NCBI RefSeq assembly: GCF_003003035.1
Contig: NZ_PVTS01000008.1
Location: 165,751 to 229,750, forward strand
Direction of reading: 5' to 3'
From: Marinilabilia salmonicolor
GTDB lineage: Bacteria > Bacteroidota > Bacteroidia > Bacteroidales > Marinilabiliaceae
Length of the DNA stretch: 64,000 nt
The notes under the pieces are model-generated. The model was not told the DNA's origin. It searched no databases and saw only the letters and a list, made by a program, of their open reading frames with translations. The position numbers and the translations under genes are program-made. Below are positions 52,305-61,840 of the stretch, one piece after another (positions within the stretch are counted from its first letter, which is position 1; each line of letters begins with the position of its first letter).

Positions 52305-54227
52305 ATGAAAGTACTTCTTTTGCCTCTCGTCCTTGCTCTGTTCAGTATAAATTGCTTTTCTCAAGGTGACCAAAGTCTTGTTTACAATAATCACGGAGTG
52401 AAACAGATGAATGAACAGGATTTTTTATCAGCCATTGAATCTTTCACAATGGCGATTGAACTGGATTCCCTGAACAGCCTCTTTTTTCGGAATCGTGCAT
52501 ATTGTTATTTTTATGATGAGCAATATCAAAAAGCGGAATCAGATTTTCTTCATTGTTTGTCGCTGAAAGATGAGAAGCCTGAATACTATTATTACCTAGG
52601 ACTTGGCCGGAGTAAAATGGATGATAATCAAAAAGCCATTGATTACTACAGCAACGCAATAGAGTTGTCGCCTCAAAAGTCTGATTATTATTCGCATCGG
52701 GGCATCGCCTACATGAAAACGGGTGACTTTGAGACTGCCATAGGGGATTTTCATGTGGCAGTAAAGCTTAATCCTCAACATGCGGGTGCATACTTTCATC
52801 GTGGACAATCATACCATATGCTTCGAAATGACAGAGCTGCTTGTGTTGACTGGGAAGTTGCAGAAGCTCTGAGTCCTGAGCTGAAGGCTGCTCAATATGA
52901 AAAAGTTTGTTCGGATAGAATCACAGGGAATTGGGTTGATGTGAAAGAGTTAACGGATCTTGAATGTTTTAAGAAGCCGGTTTTTGATAATGTGAGCTTT
53001 AAAGAATTTTACAAGTATGTTGCCACAGAGGTTGATTTTCCTGCTTCTTTGCTTAGTAGAAGCAAATCTGTTTATTCATCCTTCCTGGTGCCTGTTCTGC
53101 ATGATGGGACAATTGGTGAAATTGAAGAACGATACTCCGGATCAGATTTGCTCGACAAGGCCTTTAAAAAAACGGTTCACAAAGGGGCTGATAAGTGGAC
53201 TGGTGGGACAGTAAACGGAATACCAGTGGATTTTAGATTTGTCGGACCGCTTGCTTTTTTCACCTCTGTTCAGAAAAATGAAATCGAAAAGCTGAAAAAA
53301 CTTATTGATGAAGCAGTTCTTAATCGTGATGATGAATCTGCATTACAATACTGCAATGAAATACTGGAGATTCATCCTTTCGATATTGATATTCTTAGAA
53401 TGCGCATAGCTTTGAATTCCCGGTTGGGAAAAACATCTCTGGTTGCTGCTGATCAGAAATTGTTTGAAGAGTTGTCTTTGGAGGAATTCCGGTATCAGCC
53501 GCAGGAAATAAATAAAGTAAAGCCCCAGGTGGTTATTCTTCCCGAAGATTCTGTAACTGTTTTTTACAATGAGGACTGGCACATTACGAACCAGGAGAAT
53601 GCTGTATATTTTCGGAAAGGTATATGGAATAAAGAAAAAAATTTCTTTGTTGGTTCTGTCTCAGATTATTTGATGCTTGATAGCACAATGGTTACAAGCG
53701 TTGTATATGGAGCTGGACTGAAAAAGTCGGGACCTTATGTCTCTTTTTATCCAAATGGACAGAAACGAGCCGTGGGAGAATTTGTTGACAATTTAATGCA
53801 GGGAGAATGGCGTTTTTATGCTGAAGACGGATCTCTCCGGTACGCCGTGAACTTTACTGATGATTATTTCAAATTTCGGGTATTGAATGATGAGCAGGGA
53901 AATGATATTTTGAAAGCTCAAAAGGAGAAATTTGAATTAAAGTTGAGTAAGTTTATTTCTTTAAAGGGCGCTTTTAAAAACGGAAGTCGTGATAAAACCT
54001 GGATTCTGGAAGCTGGGGGAGATAAAATCATTCAGGAAAAGTTTTCTGAAGGGGATTTTGTTCAAGGGTTTTATTATAAGAATGGTGAAAGGATTTCCCT
54101 ACCCTCAAGTGGGTTGAAGTCTGTTGTTTTTACACCTACAAATATTGCAGTAACAGAGCGACTTATGTTTGATGACAGAGGGGCATCTAAGGATTATCCC
54201 TTTATTAATATCCAGGTGGTAAAATGA
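52305..54227 (+). CDS. Secreted TPR protein with TonB_C-like and MORN-like segments
   Basis: The 640-residue protein has a signal peptide ending at NCFSQ. Residues about 25-205 form four to five TPR units (YNNHGVKQMNEQDFLSAIES, AYCYFYDEQYQKAESDFLHC, KAIDYYSNAIELSPQKSDYY). Residues about 235-330 resemble a TonB C-terminal-like domain (VDFPASLL...FLVPVLHDGTIGEIE). Later, GPYVSFYPNGQKRAVGEFVDN and QGEWRFYAEDGSLRYAVNF look like MORN-type repeats often found in Bacteroidota secreted proteins. No enzyme motif is seen; it is probably a periplasmic scaffold. Its own promoter lies immediately upstream. Confidence 0.85.
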   Translation: MKVLLLPLVLALFSINCFSQGDQSLVYNNHGVKQMNEQDFLSAIESFTMAIELDSLNSLFFRNRAYCYFYDEQYQKAESDFLHCLSLKDEKPEYYYYLGLGRSKMDDNQKAIDYYSNAIELSPQKSDYYSHRGIAYMKTGDFETAIGDFHVAVKLNPQHAGAYFHRGQSYHMLRNDRAACVDWEVAEALSPELKAAQYEKVCSDRITGNWVDVKELTDLECFKKPVFDNVSFKEFYKYVATEVDFPASLLSRSKSVYSSFLVPVLHDGTIGEIEERYSGSDLLDKAFKKTVHKGADKWTGGTVNGIPVDFRFVGPLAFFTSVQKNEIEKLKKLIDEAVLNRDDESALQYCNEILEIHPFDIDILRMRIALNSRLGKTSLVAADQKLFEELSLEEFRYQPQEINKVKPQVVILPEDSVTVFYNEDWHITNQENAVYFRKGIWNKEKNFFVGSVSDYLMLDSTMVTSVVYGAGLKKSGPYVSFYPNGQKRAVGEFVDNLMQGEWRFYAEDGSLRYAVNFTDDYFKFRVLNDEQGNDILKAQKEKFELKLSKFISLKGAFKNGSRDKTWILEAGGDKIIQEKFSEGDFVQGFYYKNGERISLPSSGLKSVVFTPTNIAVTERLMFDDRGASKDYPFINIQVVK

Positions 54228-54247
54228 ATCTACCGTTTTAATTTTCT

Positions 54248-54255
54248 TATCTTTG
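54248..54255 (+). promoter_or_regulatory. -7 element before the small membrane protein
   Basis: TATCTTTG fits TAnnTTTG and stands 16 bp before the ATG at 54272. It overlaps a small palindrome (CTTTGA...TCAAAG, 54251-54267) that could be an operator. Confidence 0.5.
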
Positions 54256-54271
54256 AAGAAATTCAAAGAAA

Positions 54272-54733
54272 ATGTCAAAAGATTTTAAGGTGGAATTCTA
54301 CGGGCACCGTAGGTTGGGCGGGTTTCGTAAGCGCCTCTATATTGTATTCGGAGTAATATTGATTTCAGTGGGGTTGTTCGGGTTGTTTAACCAGGACCCG
54401 TCTTCCGGGCTTTTTTTGCTGTCGCTGGCACTGTTGGCTGGAGGTACAGGGAATCTCATCTTTGCCTTGTTTGACCGTCGCCTGCTAAAAGAGAGAAATT
54501 ATATAAGGGTGTCCACTGAAAGAGTAAAATATAAAAACTCACGACAAAAACCGAAAACCATCCGTTTAAAACATCTCTCCGATGTAATTATTGATGGACA
54601 GAAAGCAGAGTTTGTAAAGACTGATCAATCTGTTGGCATATACGATTTTACCGGTTTTCCCATAAGTGTGGGAAGTGAAATTATCTCCGTCCTGAAGTCT
54701 CTTCGTAATCATACGGTAATGGGTGAGAAATAA
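54272..54733 (+). CDS. Small membrane protein of unknown function
   Basis: The 153-residue protein starts with a basic segment (HRRLGGFRKR), then two transmembrane helices (LYIVFGVILISVGLFGLF and LFLLSLALLAGGTGNLIFALF) joined by a short loop, and a C-terminal soluble part of about 80 residues with a PH-like pattern (YIRVSTERVKYKNSRQKPKTIRLKHLSDVIIDG). I cannot assign it to a named family. The gene has its own promoter-like element. Confidence 0.7.
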   Translation: MSKDFKVEFYGHRRLGGFRKRLYIVFGVILISVGLFGLFNQDPSSGLFLLSLALLAGGTGNLIFALFDRRLLKERNYIRVSTERVKYKNSRQKPKTIRLKHLSDVIIDGQKAEFVKTDQSVGIYDFTGFPISVGSEIISVLKSLRNHTVMGEK

Positions 54734-54855
54734 CGTTTCCCGGCCTGTTTGGAATTAAAAATTCTCAGTTGTTTGCCTGCTTGTTAAACCGAATGCTTTG
54801 TTGGTTGTTTCTTTTGAAACGAACGACGTTTTAAAAGTATTTAAAATCTTTTATT

Positions 54856-55437
54856 ATGGCATTTACACTGGAGACAGGGAGTTTGGCACCGGAATTCAGA
54901 CTCCCGGCCACCGATGGAAAAGAATACTCTTTACAAGATTTTTCTGATGCAGCCTGGTTGGTTGTCTTTTTTACCTGTAATCATTGTCCTTATGTCCTGG
55001 GGTCGGACGAAATCACCCGGGAGACTGCTGAGAAGTATGAAAGCCAAGGGGTACGTTTTGTTGGAATCAACTCTAATAGTGAAAATACCTATCCGGAGGA
55101 CGATTTTGAACATATGGTAAAGCGTATGGAAGAAAAACGTTTTCCATGGATATATCTTCGTGATGAAAATCAGGATGTTGCCAGGGATTATGGAGCATTG
55201 CGTACGCCTCATTTTTATGTTTTCGACAGAGATCGCAAGCTGGTTTATACCGGTCGTGGCGTTGATTCGCCACGTGATGCACGCAGAATTACAGAAAATA
55301 CACTTGATATGGTGCTGGATGCATTAACAAAAGGGCATTCTTCCCCACTTCAGGCCACCAATCCTATTGGCTGTAATGTGAAGTGGGACGGTAAAGATGC
55401 TCACTGGATGCCTGCGGATGCATGTGATTTGGTATAA
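54856..55437 (+). CDS. Thioredoxin-family protein (AhpC/TSA-like redoxin)
   Basis: The 193-residue protein has a thioredoxin fold with the active site C41-N-H-C44 in [12 protein letters not shown]. It starts with a peroxiredoxin-like strand ([21 protein letters not shown]) and has the cis-Pro region [18 protein letters not shown]. This group is common in bacteria as cytosolic thiol oxidoreductases and lacks a signal peptide here. The C-terminal extension ([27 protein letters not shown]) has two further cysteines. Eight base pairs separate it from the following ketolase-like gene, so the two form an operon. Confidence 0.9.
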   Translation: MAFTLETGSLAPEFRLPATDGKEYSLQDFSDAAWLVVFFTCNHCPYVLGSDEITRETAEKYESQGVRFVGINSNSENTYPEDDFEHMVKRMEEKRFPWIYLRDENQDVARDYGALRTPHFYVFDRDRKLVYTGRGVDSPRDARRITENTLDMVLDALTKGHSSPLQATNPIGCNVKWDGKDAHWMPADACDLV

Positions 55438-55444
55438 TGATACT

Positions 55445-56125
55445 ATGATGGGAGTTTTTATAGCGATATTGGTTATTCTTGCATGGGTTGGGCACCTGGC
55501 TTACAGTTTGCTGTACGTTGAGGTAAGTGCATTAAACCCCTGGCTTTATGTTCATGTTTTAATCCAAACCCATCTTTTTACGGGATTGTTTATTACCGGT
55601 CATGACGGGATGCATGGAACTATTAAACCTTCTCATGATGGCACCAACAAGGTGATTGGGACTATAGCCAGTTTTTTATATGCAGGGCTCTCTTTTAGGC
55701 GTTTAAAAAAGAATCATCAGAAACATCACAATTCCCCGGGGACTGCTTCAGATCCGGATTATTGCGAAAGATCGCAGAATTTTTTTATATGGTATTTCAC
55801 TTTTATGTGGCGTTACCTTACCATTTGGCAGATCCTGATTATGGCCGCGATGTTTAATGTTCTTTCATTCTGGATATCAGAAATCAGTCTGATCATTTTG
55901 TGGATTGTTCCTGCATTTCTTTCAACTTTCCAGATGTTTTATTTTGGTGTGTATGCGCCCCATAAGCTGCCTCACCAGGGAGATATGATGCCTTATCGCT
56001 CACGCACATTACAACGCAACCATTTACTGGCTTTTCTTTCCTGTTGGTTTTTTGGTTATCATTACGAACATCATCAATCGCCGGGCACTCCGTGGTGGAG
56101 ACTTTATCAAAAGAAGGTTCATTAG
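55445..56125 (+). CDS. CrtW-type carotenoid ketolase/fatty-acid-hydroxylase family protein
   Basis: The 226-residue integral membrane protein has the histidine boxes of di-iron membrane oxygenases: HDGMH (53-57), HQKHH (91-95) and HYEHH (206-210). LFTGLFITGHDGMHG, YFGVYAPHKLPH and the end PGTPWWRLYQ are characteristic of beta-carotene ketolase (CrtW), which converts beta-carotene towards canthaxanthin. The general desaturase family remains a possibility because CrtB, CrtI and CrtY genes are not in the window. The ATG at 55445 or 55448 starts the family N-terminus; a longer frame overlapping the thioredoxin gene is unlikely. Confidence 0.82.
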   Translation: MMGVFIAILVILAWVGHLAYSLLYVEVSALNPWLYVHVLIQTHLFTGLFITGHDGMHGTIKPSHDGTNKVIGTIASFLYAGLSFRRLKKNHQKHHNSPGTASDPDYCERSQNFFIWYFTFMWRYLTIWQILIMAAMFNVLSFWISEISLIILWIVPAFLSTFQMFYFGVYAPHKLPHQGDMMPYRSRTLQRNHLLAFLSCWFFGYHYEHHQSPGTPWWRLYQKKVH

Positions 56126-56159
56126 CCTTTTTTTTAGAAGAAAGCAATGCCTCTAAACG

Positions 56160-57755
56160 CTACCAGGCTGCAGATGGCAAATCTTTTATTAAGATGTTTT
56201 TTTCCGCCCCTTCTTCAAAATCAACATTTTCTTCAGAGAAATCGGGTGCTATGATGGCTCCGGAATACCTGCCTTTGAGCAAAACAGGATTTCCGGCCGT
56301 CTGGTCTTTAAGTTCGAGGTTTTCCAATTTCACCTCATAAACATCATCGGCAATCATTGCCCTGGATTCAGATTCAATGCGGATGTCTTTCATAACCAGG
56401 TTTTTCACCCGTGCTAAGCGAATGCCTTCTTTTACATTAATGGCGGAAATATTCTCCATATATATGTTCTCAATCCATTTTTCAGGAAGACCGTTAAGGA
56501 CAATTGCATTGGGCACTCCGTTGATTTTTACATTGCGAATGTCGATGTTTCGAACAAGCGGGGAGGGCCCAACTCCTGCTCCTGTGTAGGCCGTGTTGAA
56601 ATTGATTGCTTCGTATCTGATGTTTTTCATTTGCACATCTCTGATAATGATGTTTTCTGTGACATTTCCCCGACCACGCGCTGTTTTAAAGCGGATTCCC
56701 CGATCACACTTTTCAAAAATGGCATCGTGAACATAAACATTTTTGATGCCTCCTGAGGTTTCACTGCCAAAAACTACTCCGCCACTTCCTGTTCGAACGT
56801 CATAGGCGTAATAATTGCGAATGACCACGTTCTCGGTAGGTATATTTATTTCAAGGCCCTCTTCATTAAATCCTGATTTTAAAACAATGGCATCATCACC
56901 TGTGCTTAGGTGATTGTATTCGAGGAGTGCATCGCCGGAACTGTCCAGTACAATGCCATCGCCGTTGTGTGATTCCACGCTGTGTATCGTAATGTCGCGC
57001 ACGACAATGTGATTGGAATAAATAAGATGTATGTTCCACATGGGACTTTCGCGCAGGGTGATGCCTTCAATAAATATGTTCCTGGATTTCCAGAACACCA
57101 CGAAACTTGGTCGCATTCCTTCTTTTCCGGCTCCTTTTCCAAAGTTTTTACGGCGCGACAGGGGTACTTTGGTTGCTTCTGCCCGGGGCTGTACAGTGCT
57201 CCAATTCAGCCAGTGTTCTCCCTGGCCTTCAAGAATTCCTTTTCCGGTAATTGCTACATTCTCAACATTATTTGCATAGATCAGAGAGGAGTAATTGTAT
57301 GCTTCTACTCCTTCGTAGCGATGTTTTACCACCGGTAGATAATCTTCCTTGTTCTCACTGAAGAAGAGAGAAGCTCCCTCTTCAAAATGGAGGTTAATGT
57401 TGCTTTTCAGATGAATCGGTCCGGTAAGCCATTCTCCCTCGGGAATCAAAACTTTTCCCCCACCGGCTGCAGCTGCTGCATCAATGGCCAGATGAATGGC
57501 ATCGGTGATCTTATGGTTGTTACTTCCTTTTTGAACTGCTCCAAAATCTTTGATGTCAAAAGTTTGATCAGGAAAGACCGGTCGCTCAAAAACCGGCATT
57601 TCAAATGGAGCCTCAACCGGAGCAATGTCATGCGGGACTTCACTGAATTTATTGTCCTGACCGCTAATTGTCATCCATGAGGTAATGGAGAATACCAGTG
57701 CGGCAAAAAGGATCTTCTTATTTTTTTGTCGGGGAGTATTGTTTTTTGTGGTCAT
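56160..57755 (-). CDS. GH28 family glycosidase (polygalacturonase-like)
   Basis: The 531-residue protein has a signal peptide (to about residue 32) and a right-handed beta-helix typical of GH28: FDIKDFGAVQKGSNNHKITDAIH at the start, then the catalytic stretch HNGDGIVL (N264, D266) and STGDDAIVLKSG (D287, D288). The third usual motif, G-H-G, is replaced by GSGGVVFGS, as in many Bacteroidota members. GH28 enzymes hydrolyse galacturonan or rhamnogalacturonan. Standing alone rather than in a pectin PUL, its substrate is uncertain. The gene converges on the ketolase gene with a 34 bp gap. Confidence 0.92.
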   Translation of the reverse strand: MTTKNNTPRQKNKKILFAALVFSITSWMTISGQDNKFSEVPHDIAPVEAPFEMPVFERPVFPDQTFDIKDFGAVQKGSNNHKITDAIHLAIDAAAAAGGGKVLIPEGEWLTGPIHLKSNINLHFEEGASLFFSENKEDYLPVVKHRYEGVEAYNYSSLIYANNVENVAITGKGILEGQGEHWLNWSTVQPRAEATKVPLSRRKNFGKGAGKEGMRPSFVVFWKSRNIFIEGITLRESPMWNIHLIYSNHIVVRDITIHSVESHNGDGIVLDSSGDALLEYNHLSTGDDAIVLKSGFNEEGLEINIPTENVVIRNYYAYDVRTGSGGVVFGSETSGGIKNVYVHDAIFEKCDRGIRFKTARGRGNVTENIIIRDVQMKNIRYEAINFNTAYTGAGVGPSPLVRNIDIRNVKINGVPNAIVLNGLPEKWIENIYMENISAINVKEGIRLARVKNLVMKDIRIESESRAMIADDVYEVKLENLELKDQTAGNPVLLKGRYSGAIIAPDFSEENVDFEEGAEKNILIKDLPSAAW

Positions 57756-58120
57756 ATCAAAAAAGATTACAAAAATGTAAAGGTAAAATTAAAAGAAAAA
57801 AGAGATACAGGTTGTTCGAAGTAGGGGGAGGAATTATCAATGTTTTGAAATGCAGGGGTTTGTTTGTGTCAGAAATGTCCCTTTTTTAGCGATTATGTGA
57901 GATTTTCACACTCTGCACCCATTTGGTTAAAGAGTAATTTTTAAGAAAATGATTGAGGGTAAACTTTCAGGGGCAGGATGTCACAGAATTTTAACATCCT
58001 TAACATCATACGCTTTTTTTTTGAGAGCAAATTCGGTACTTTTGGCCCTCATTGTAAACTCAATGGGGAGTTGTTTGTTTCTTCATTGTACAACAGCTAA
58101 TTCAATAAAATAATATAATC
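57756..58120. other. Divergent intergenic region between GH28 and gpmI
   Basis: This 365 bp gap has no gene. A -7-like TACTTTTG at 58037-58044 points towards gpmI, about 77 bp before its ATG, but no well-placed -33 box is visible. No RNA gene or repeat was recognised. Confidence 0.5.
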
Positions 58121-59647
58121 ATGGATAAAAAAACCATACTCATTATCCTCGATGGATGGGGATACGGAAAAAAAGATAAATCGGATGTGATTCATACTGC
58201 CGGGGCTCCTTATTTTGAGAGCCTCGTGAAGAAATATCCCAACGCACAGCTTCAGGCTTCAGGAGAAAACGTTGGTTTGCCGGAAGGGCAAATGGGGAAC
58301 TCAGAAGTGGGACACCTCAACATTGGTGCAGGCCGTGTGGTTTATCAGGATCTTGTGAAAATCAACCTGGCTATTAAAGACAACAGCATTGCTGAAAATC
58401 CCGAGTTGGTAAAGGCTTATAATTATGCAAAAGAGAACAATAAGCAGGTACATTTTCTCGGACTGGTTTCCAAAGGCGGGGTGCATAGTAGTCAGGAGCA
58501 TCTTTACAAATTGACAGATGTGGCAAAAGACTTTGGTCTGGAGAAGGTTTTTATTCATGCTTTCATGGATGGTCGTGATACCGATCCCAAGAGTGGGAAA
58601 GGTTATATGAGTGAATTGCTCAATCATATAAAAACGTCTGCCGGCAAGGTGGCTTCTGTAATTGGCCGTTATTACGCCATGGATCGTGACAAACGATGGG
58701 AACGTATCAAAGAGGCTTATGATCTGATGGTGAATGGAACCGGAAAAGAGACCAATGACTTGCTTTCAGCGATTCAGGAGTCGTATGACAATGATGTTAC
58801 CGATGAGTTTATCAAGCCCATTATCAATGTTGATGAGAATGGCAAGCCTGTTGGAACTATTCAGGAGGGTGATGTTATTGTGTTCTTTAATTTCCGGAAC
58901 GATCGTGCCCGTGAAATTACTCAGGTTCTTACACAGCAGGATATGCCCGAATATGGGATGAAAACTATTCCGCTTCACTATTGCACATTGACTCCTTATG
59001 ATACCACCTTTAAAGGAATGCATATCCTTTTTGATAAAGACAATGTGAAGAATACCATGGGGGAAGTGGTTGCGAAAAACGGACTGAAGCAGTTGCGTAT
59101 TGCGGAAACTGAAAAATATGCTCACGTAACTTTCTTTTTCTCCGGTGGACGAGAAGAGGTATTTGAAGGAGAGGATCGTATTTTGATTAATTCACCTAAA
59201 GTGGCTACTTACGACCTTCAGCCCGAAATGAGCGCATATGAGGTCAAAGATGCCATTGTGGGAGAGTTAAATAAACAGAAATATGACTTTGTTTGTCTGA
59301 ACTTTGCCAATGGTGATATGGTTGGCCATACCGGTGTATATGAGGCTATTGAAAAGGCTGTGAAGGCGGTTGATTCTTGTCTGAAAGATGTGGTGGAAGC
59401 AGCTAAAAAGAATGGTTATGAGGCTATTATTATTGCTGACCACGGAAATGCTGATAATGCGGTGAATCCCGATGGATCTCCCAATACTGCCCACTCACTC
59501 AACCCTGTTCCTTTTATCTGGGTAACCGACCGACAGGGTAAAGTGGAGGATGGTATCCTGGCCGATGTTGCGCCTTCGCTGCTAAATCTGATGGGCGTTG
59601 ATAAACCTGAGGACATGACCGGTCATAGCCTGATTTCGGTAGAATAG
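58121..59647 (+). CDS. gpmI: 2,3-bisphosphoglycerate-independent phosphoglycerate mutase
   Basis: The 508-residue protein is a full-length GpmI. It begins [20 protein letters not shown], has the catalytic serine in [17 protein letters not shown] (S61), the substrate loop [23 protein letters not shown], and the C-terminal metal site [15 protein letters not shown]. It interconverts 3- and 2-phosphoglycerate in glycolysis and gluconeogenesis using two manganese ions. It is a single gene ended by a strong terminator. Confidence 0.97.
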   Translation: MDKKTILIILDGWGYGKKDKSDVIHTAGAPYFESLVKKYPNAQLQASGENVGLPEGQMGNSEVGHLNIGAGRVVYQDLVKINLAIKDNSIAENPELVKAYNYAKENNKQVHFLGLVSKGGVHSSQEHLYKLTDVAKDFGLEKVFIHAFMDGRDTDPKSGKGYMSELLNHIKTSAGKVASVIGRYYAMDRDKRWERIKEAYDLMVNGTGKETNDLLSAIQESYDNDVTDEFIKPIINVDENGKPVGTIQEGDVIVFFNFRNDRAREITQVLTQQDMPEYGMKTIPLHYCTLTPYDTTFKGMHILFDKDNVKNTMGEVVAKNGLKQLRIAETEKYAHVTFFFSGGREEVFEGEDRILINSPKVATYDLQPEMSAYEVKDAIVGELNKQKYDFVCLNFANGDMVGHTGVYEAIEKAVKAVDSCLKDVVEAAKKNGYEAIIIADHGNADNAVNPDGSPNTAHSLNPVPFIWVTDRQGKVEDGILADVAPSLLNLMGVDKPEDMTGHSLISVE

Positions 59648-59707
59648 ATCACTTTACATTTTACAGGTAATGCCCGGTGACAAATGTTGCCGGATTAAAT
59701 ATTTCAA

Positions 59708-59740
59708 GGACGGTATCCCGGCGGATGCTGTCCTTTTTTT
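59708..59740 (+). terminator. Terminator of gpmI
   Basis: A 9 bp stem including two G-T pairs (59708-59716 with 59725-59733) is followed by a run of seven T. Confidence 0.85.
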
Positions 59741-59799
59741 GGGAAAATACTTCAAAGCAGGAAGATGTTGTTTTTGATAATCAGCAAAAATAAAAGAGT

Positions 59800-60840
59800 A
59801 TGAGAATAGAAAATGAGGTAAAACTGGGATTTAAGGATGTGATGTTCCGTCCGAAGAGATCTACTCTGTCGAGCAGAGCCCAGGTTGATGTGGAGCGAAC
59901 TTTTAAATTTCTTCACACGGAGATAGAATGGACTGGCGTACCTGTGATGGCAGCCAATATGGACACAGTGGGTACTTTTGAGATGGCGAAAGTACTGGCA
60001 GGGAAAAAGATGTTTACAGCCATACACAAACATTACTCTGTTGAGGAGTGGAAACATTTTCTTGACGGAGCTCCTGACGGGATTGAAAACTTTATTGCTG
60101 TGAGTACAGGGACGGGCAGTCAGGATCTTGTGACTGTGGAAGAGATTATTAACAATCATCCCCGGCTGAAATTTATATGTATTGATGTGGCCAATGGTTA
60201 CTCGGAACATTTTGTTGCTTTTGTGAAGGAAGCGCGGAAGAAGTTTCCTGACAAAGTGATTATGGCCGGTAATGTGGTTACCGGTGAGATGGTGGAGGAG
60301 TTGTTGCTGGCGGGAGCCGACATTGTAAAGGTGGGCATCGGTCCCGGTTCTGTATGTACAACGCGTGTCAAAACAGGGGTGGGCTATCCTCAGTTGTCAG
60401 CAATTATTGAGTGCGCTGATGCCGCTCATGGTATCGGCGGGCAGATTATCAGTGACGGGGGGTGTTCTACTCCGGGCGATGTGGCCAAAGCATTCGGGGC
60501 TGGAGCTGACTTTGTGATGCTTGGCGGAATGCTTGCTGGACACGATGAAAGTGGCGGTGAACTGGTTGAAAGAGATGGGAAGAAATTTCGGCAGTTTTAC
60601 GGAATGAGCTCTTCTACCGCAATGGAGAAACATGCGGGGGGAGTTGCCGAATACAGGGCAAGTGAAGGAAAAACGGTGGAGGTTGCCTATCGTGGCCCTG
60701 TTGAGCATACAGTTCAGGATATTCTCGGTGGTCTCAGGAGTACTTGCACATACGTTGGTGCTGCCCGCCTTAAAGAGTTGACCAAGCGGACTACTTTTAT
60801 TCGCGTGGCCGAACAGGAAAATCGGGTGTACAACGATTAA
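59800..60840 (+). CDS. guaC: GMP reductase
   Basis: The 346-residue protein begins [20 protein letters not shown], close to E. coli GuaC, and keeps [28 protein letters not shown] and GPGSVCTTR with the catalytic Cys at position 186, the same position as in E. coli. It converts GMP to IMP with NADPH in purine salvage. The IMPDH alternative is unlikely because CBS domains are absent and the length is that of GuaC. It is a single gene after the gpmI terminator. Confidence 0.96.
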   Translation: MRIENEVKLGFKDVMFRPKRSTLSSRAQVDVERTFKFLHTEIEWTGVPVMAANMDTVGTFEMAKVLAGKKMFTAIHKHYSVEEWKHFLDGAPDGIENFIAVSTGTGSQDLVTVEEIINNHPRLKFICIDVANGYSEHFVAFVKEARKKFPDKVIMAGNVVTGEMVEELLLAGADIVKVGIGPGSVCTTRVKTGVGYPQLSAIIECADAAHGIGGQIISDGGCSTPGDVAKAFGAGADFVMLGGMLAGHDESGGELVERDGKKFRQFYGMSSSTAMEKHAGGVAEYRASEGKTVEVAYRGPVEHTVQDILGGLRSTCTYVGAARLKELTKRTTFIRVAEQENRVYND

Positions 60841-60849
60841 AAAGAGTCC

Positions 60850-60985
60850 GTCATAAAATCGTGGAAAATGGTAATTGGAGCTGTGTAGGTTCAGAAAGTT
60901 GCGTTTGCAAGGCTTGGTATTCCCGAAAATACGCAGTTTACTTGAGTAAATGAGGAATTTTCGGGCAAGCGTAACGCAGTAATGG
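60850..60985. repeat. Nested inverted-repeat element between guaC and the DUF3109 gene
   Basis: Three nested arms are visible: an outer imperfect pair (about 60901-60917 and 60965-60977), a middle perfect 9 bp pair CCCGAAAAT/ATTTTCGGG (60922-60930, 60957-60965) and an inner 6 bp pair TTTACT/AGTAAA (60937-60942, 60945-60950). The outline looks like a dispersed non-coding repeat rather than a simple terminator, since no T-run follows. It fills much of the 326 bp gap 60841-61166, which otherwise holds only a promoter-like element. Confidence 0.6.
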
Positions 60986-61096
60986 TACTTTATGGACAAA
61001 CACTAAAGAAATGCCACTGTAGAATGCCAGAGGTGATTTTATGTCTTGATTGATTGCATTTTAGTCCGATAATATAGGAGTGTATTGATAAATATT

Positions 61097-61104
61097 TAAC
61101 TTTG
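61097..61104 (+). promoter_or_regulatory. -7 element before the DUF3109 gene
   Basis: TAACTTTG fits TAnnTTTG, 62 bp before the ATG at 61167; no clear -33 box at the expected distance. Confidence 0.4.
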
Positions 61105-61166
61105 CAGCTTCAATCTGCTTTATTTATGAAGCAGGAAAAATGAATTCATGTTTAGCTTAAAAGTAA

Positions 61167-61766
61167 ATGGTTCAAATAGACGATAAAATTATTCATCTGG
61201 ACGTTTTTAAGGAGCATTTTTTGTGCGACTTACCCAAATGTCTTGGTAGTTGTTGTGTGGAAGGAGAGTCGGGAGCTCCCCTGGAAGAGGAGGAAACAGA
61301 AATCCTGGATAAAATATATCCGAAAATTAAGCATTTGCTTTCTCCTGAAGCCGTTGATATTATTGAAAAAAACGGCACCTGGGAAACCGACGCCGATGGG
61401 GATAAGGTGACACCTATTATTCATGGCCGGGAGTGTGTTTATACTTATTTTGATGGAGAAGGGGTATGTAAGTGTGCCATTGAAAAAGCTTACGATGAAG
61501 GTCTGGTGGATTTCAAAAAGCCGGTTTCCTGTCATTTGTATCCCATCAGGGTTGATAAATATCCTAATTATGAGGCCTTGAATTATCATGTCTGGCCTGT
61601 TTGTAATCCTGCCCGTGAATTAGGGAAGCAGGTTGGTCTGCCGGTTTTTAGATTTCTTAAAGATCCTATTATCCGTAAATACGGAGAACGGTTTTATGAA
61701 GAAATGGAAGATGTTGCCAAAGAACTGGAGAAGATGGAATCGGTAAAAACAGAGCAATCCGAATAG
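61167..61766 (+). CDS. DUF3109 family cysteine-rich protein
   Basis: The 199-residue cytoplasmic protein has the DUF3109 pattern: a cysteine-rich start (FLCDLPKCLGSCCVEGESGAP), then IIHGRECVYTY, CKCAIEKAY, VSCHLYPIRV and VWPVCNPA. At least nine cysteines are conserved positions of the family, which relates to the YkgJ-type zinc/iron-binding proteins, so a metal or Fe-S cluster is likely. The function of the family is unknown. The C-terminus is a charged helix. A shared terminator separates it from the convergent SGNH gene. Confidence 0.9.
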   Translation: MVQIDDKIIHLDVFKEHFLCDLPKCLGSCCVEGESGAPLEEEETEILDKIYPKIKHLLSPEAVDIIEKNGTWETDADGDKVTPIIHGRECVYTYFDGEGVCKCAIEKAYDEGLVDFKKPVSCHLYPIRVDKYPNYEALNYHVWPVCNPARELGKQVGLPVFRFLKDPIIRKYGERFYEEMEDVAKELEKMESVKTEQSE

Positions 61767-61788
61767 ATTCGGAGAGGTTATAATAAAG

Positions 61789-61840
61789 AGGTCGTTGCTG
61801 TCTCGGAAAGTGATTTTCCCCTGAGGCAACAACCTTTTTT
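61789..61840. terminator. Terminator between convergent DUF3109 and SGNH genes
   Basis: A long imperfect stem (61789-61798 with 61826-61835, one mismatch) is followed by a T-run on the plus strand. It ends the DUF3109 transcript and adjoins the stop of the minus-strand SGNH gene. Confidence 0.7.

Noticed and set aside
60397..60999. Minus-strand frame of 200 codons over the end of guaC
   Set aside because: It covers the conserved end of guaC and the inverted-repeat element; no domain or start signal supports it.
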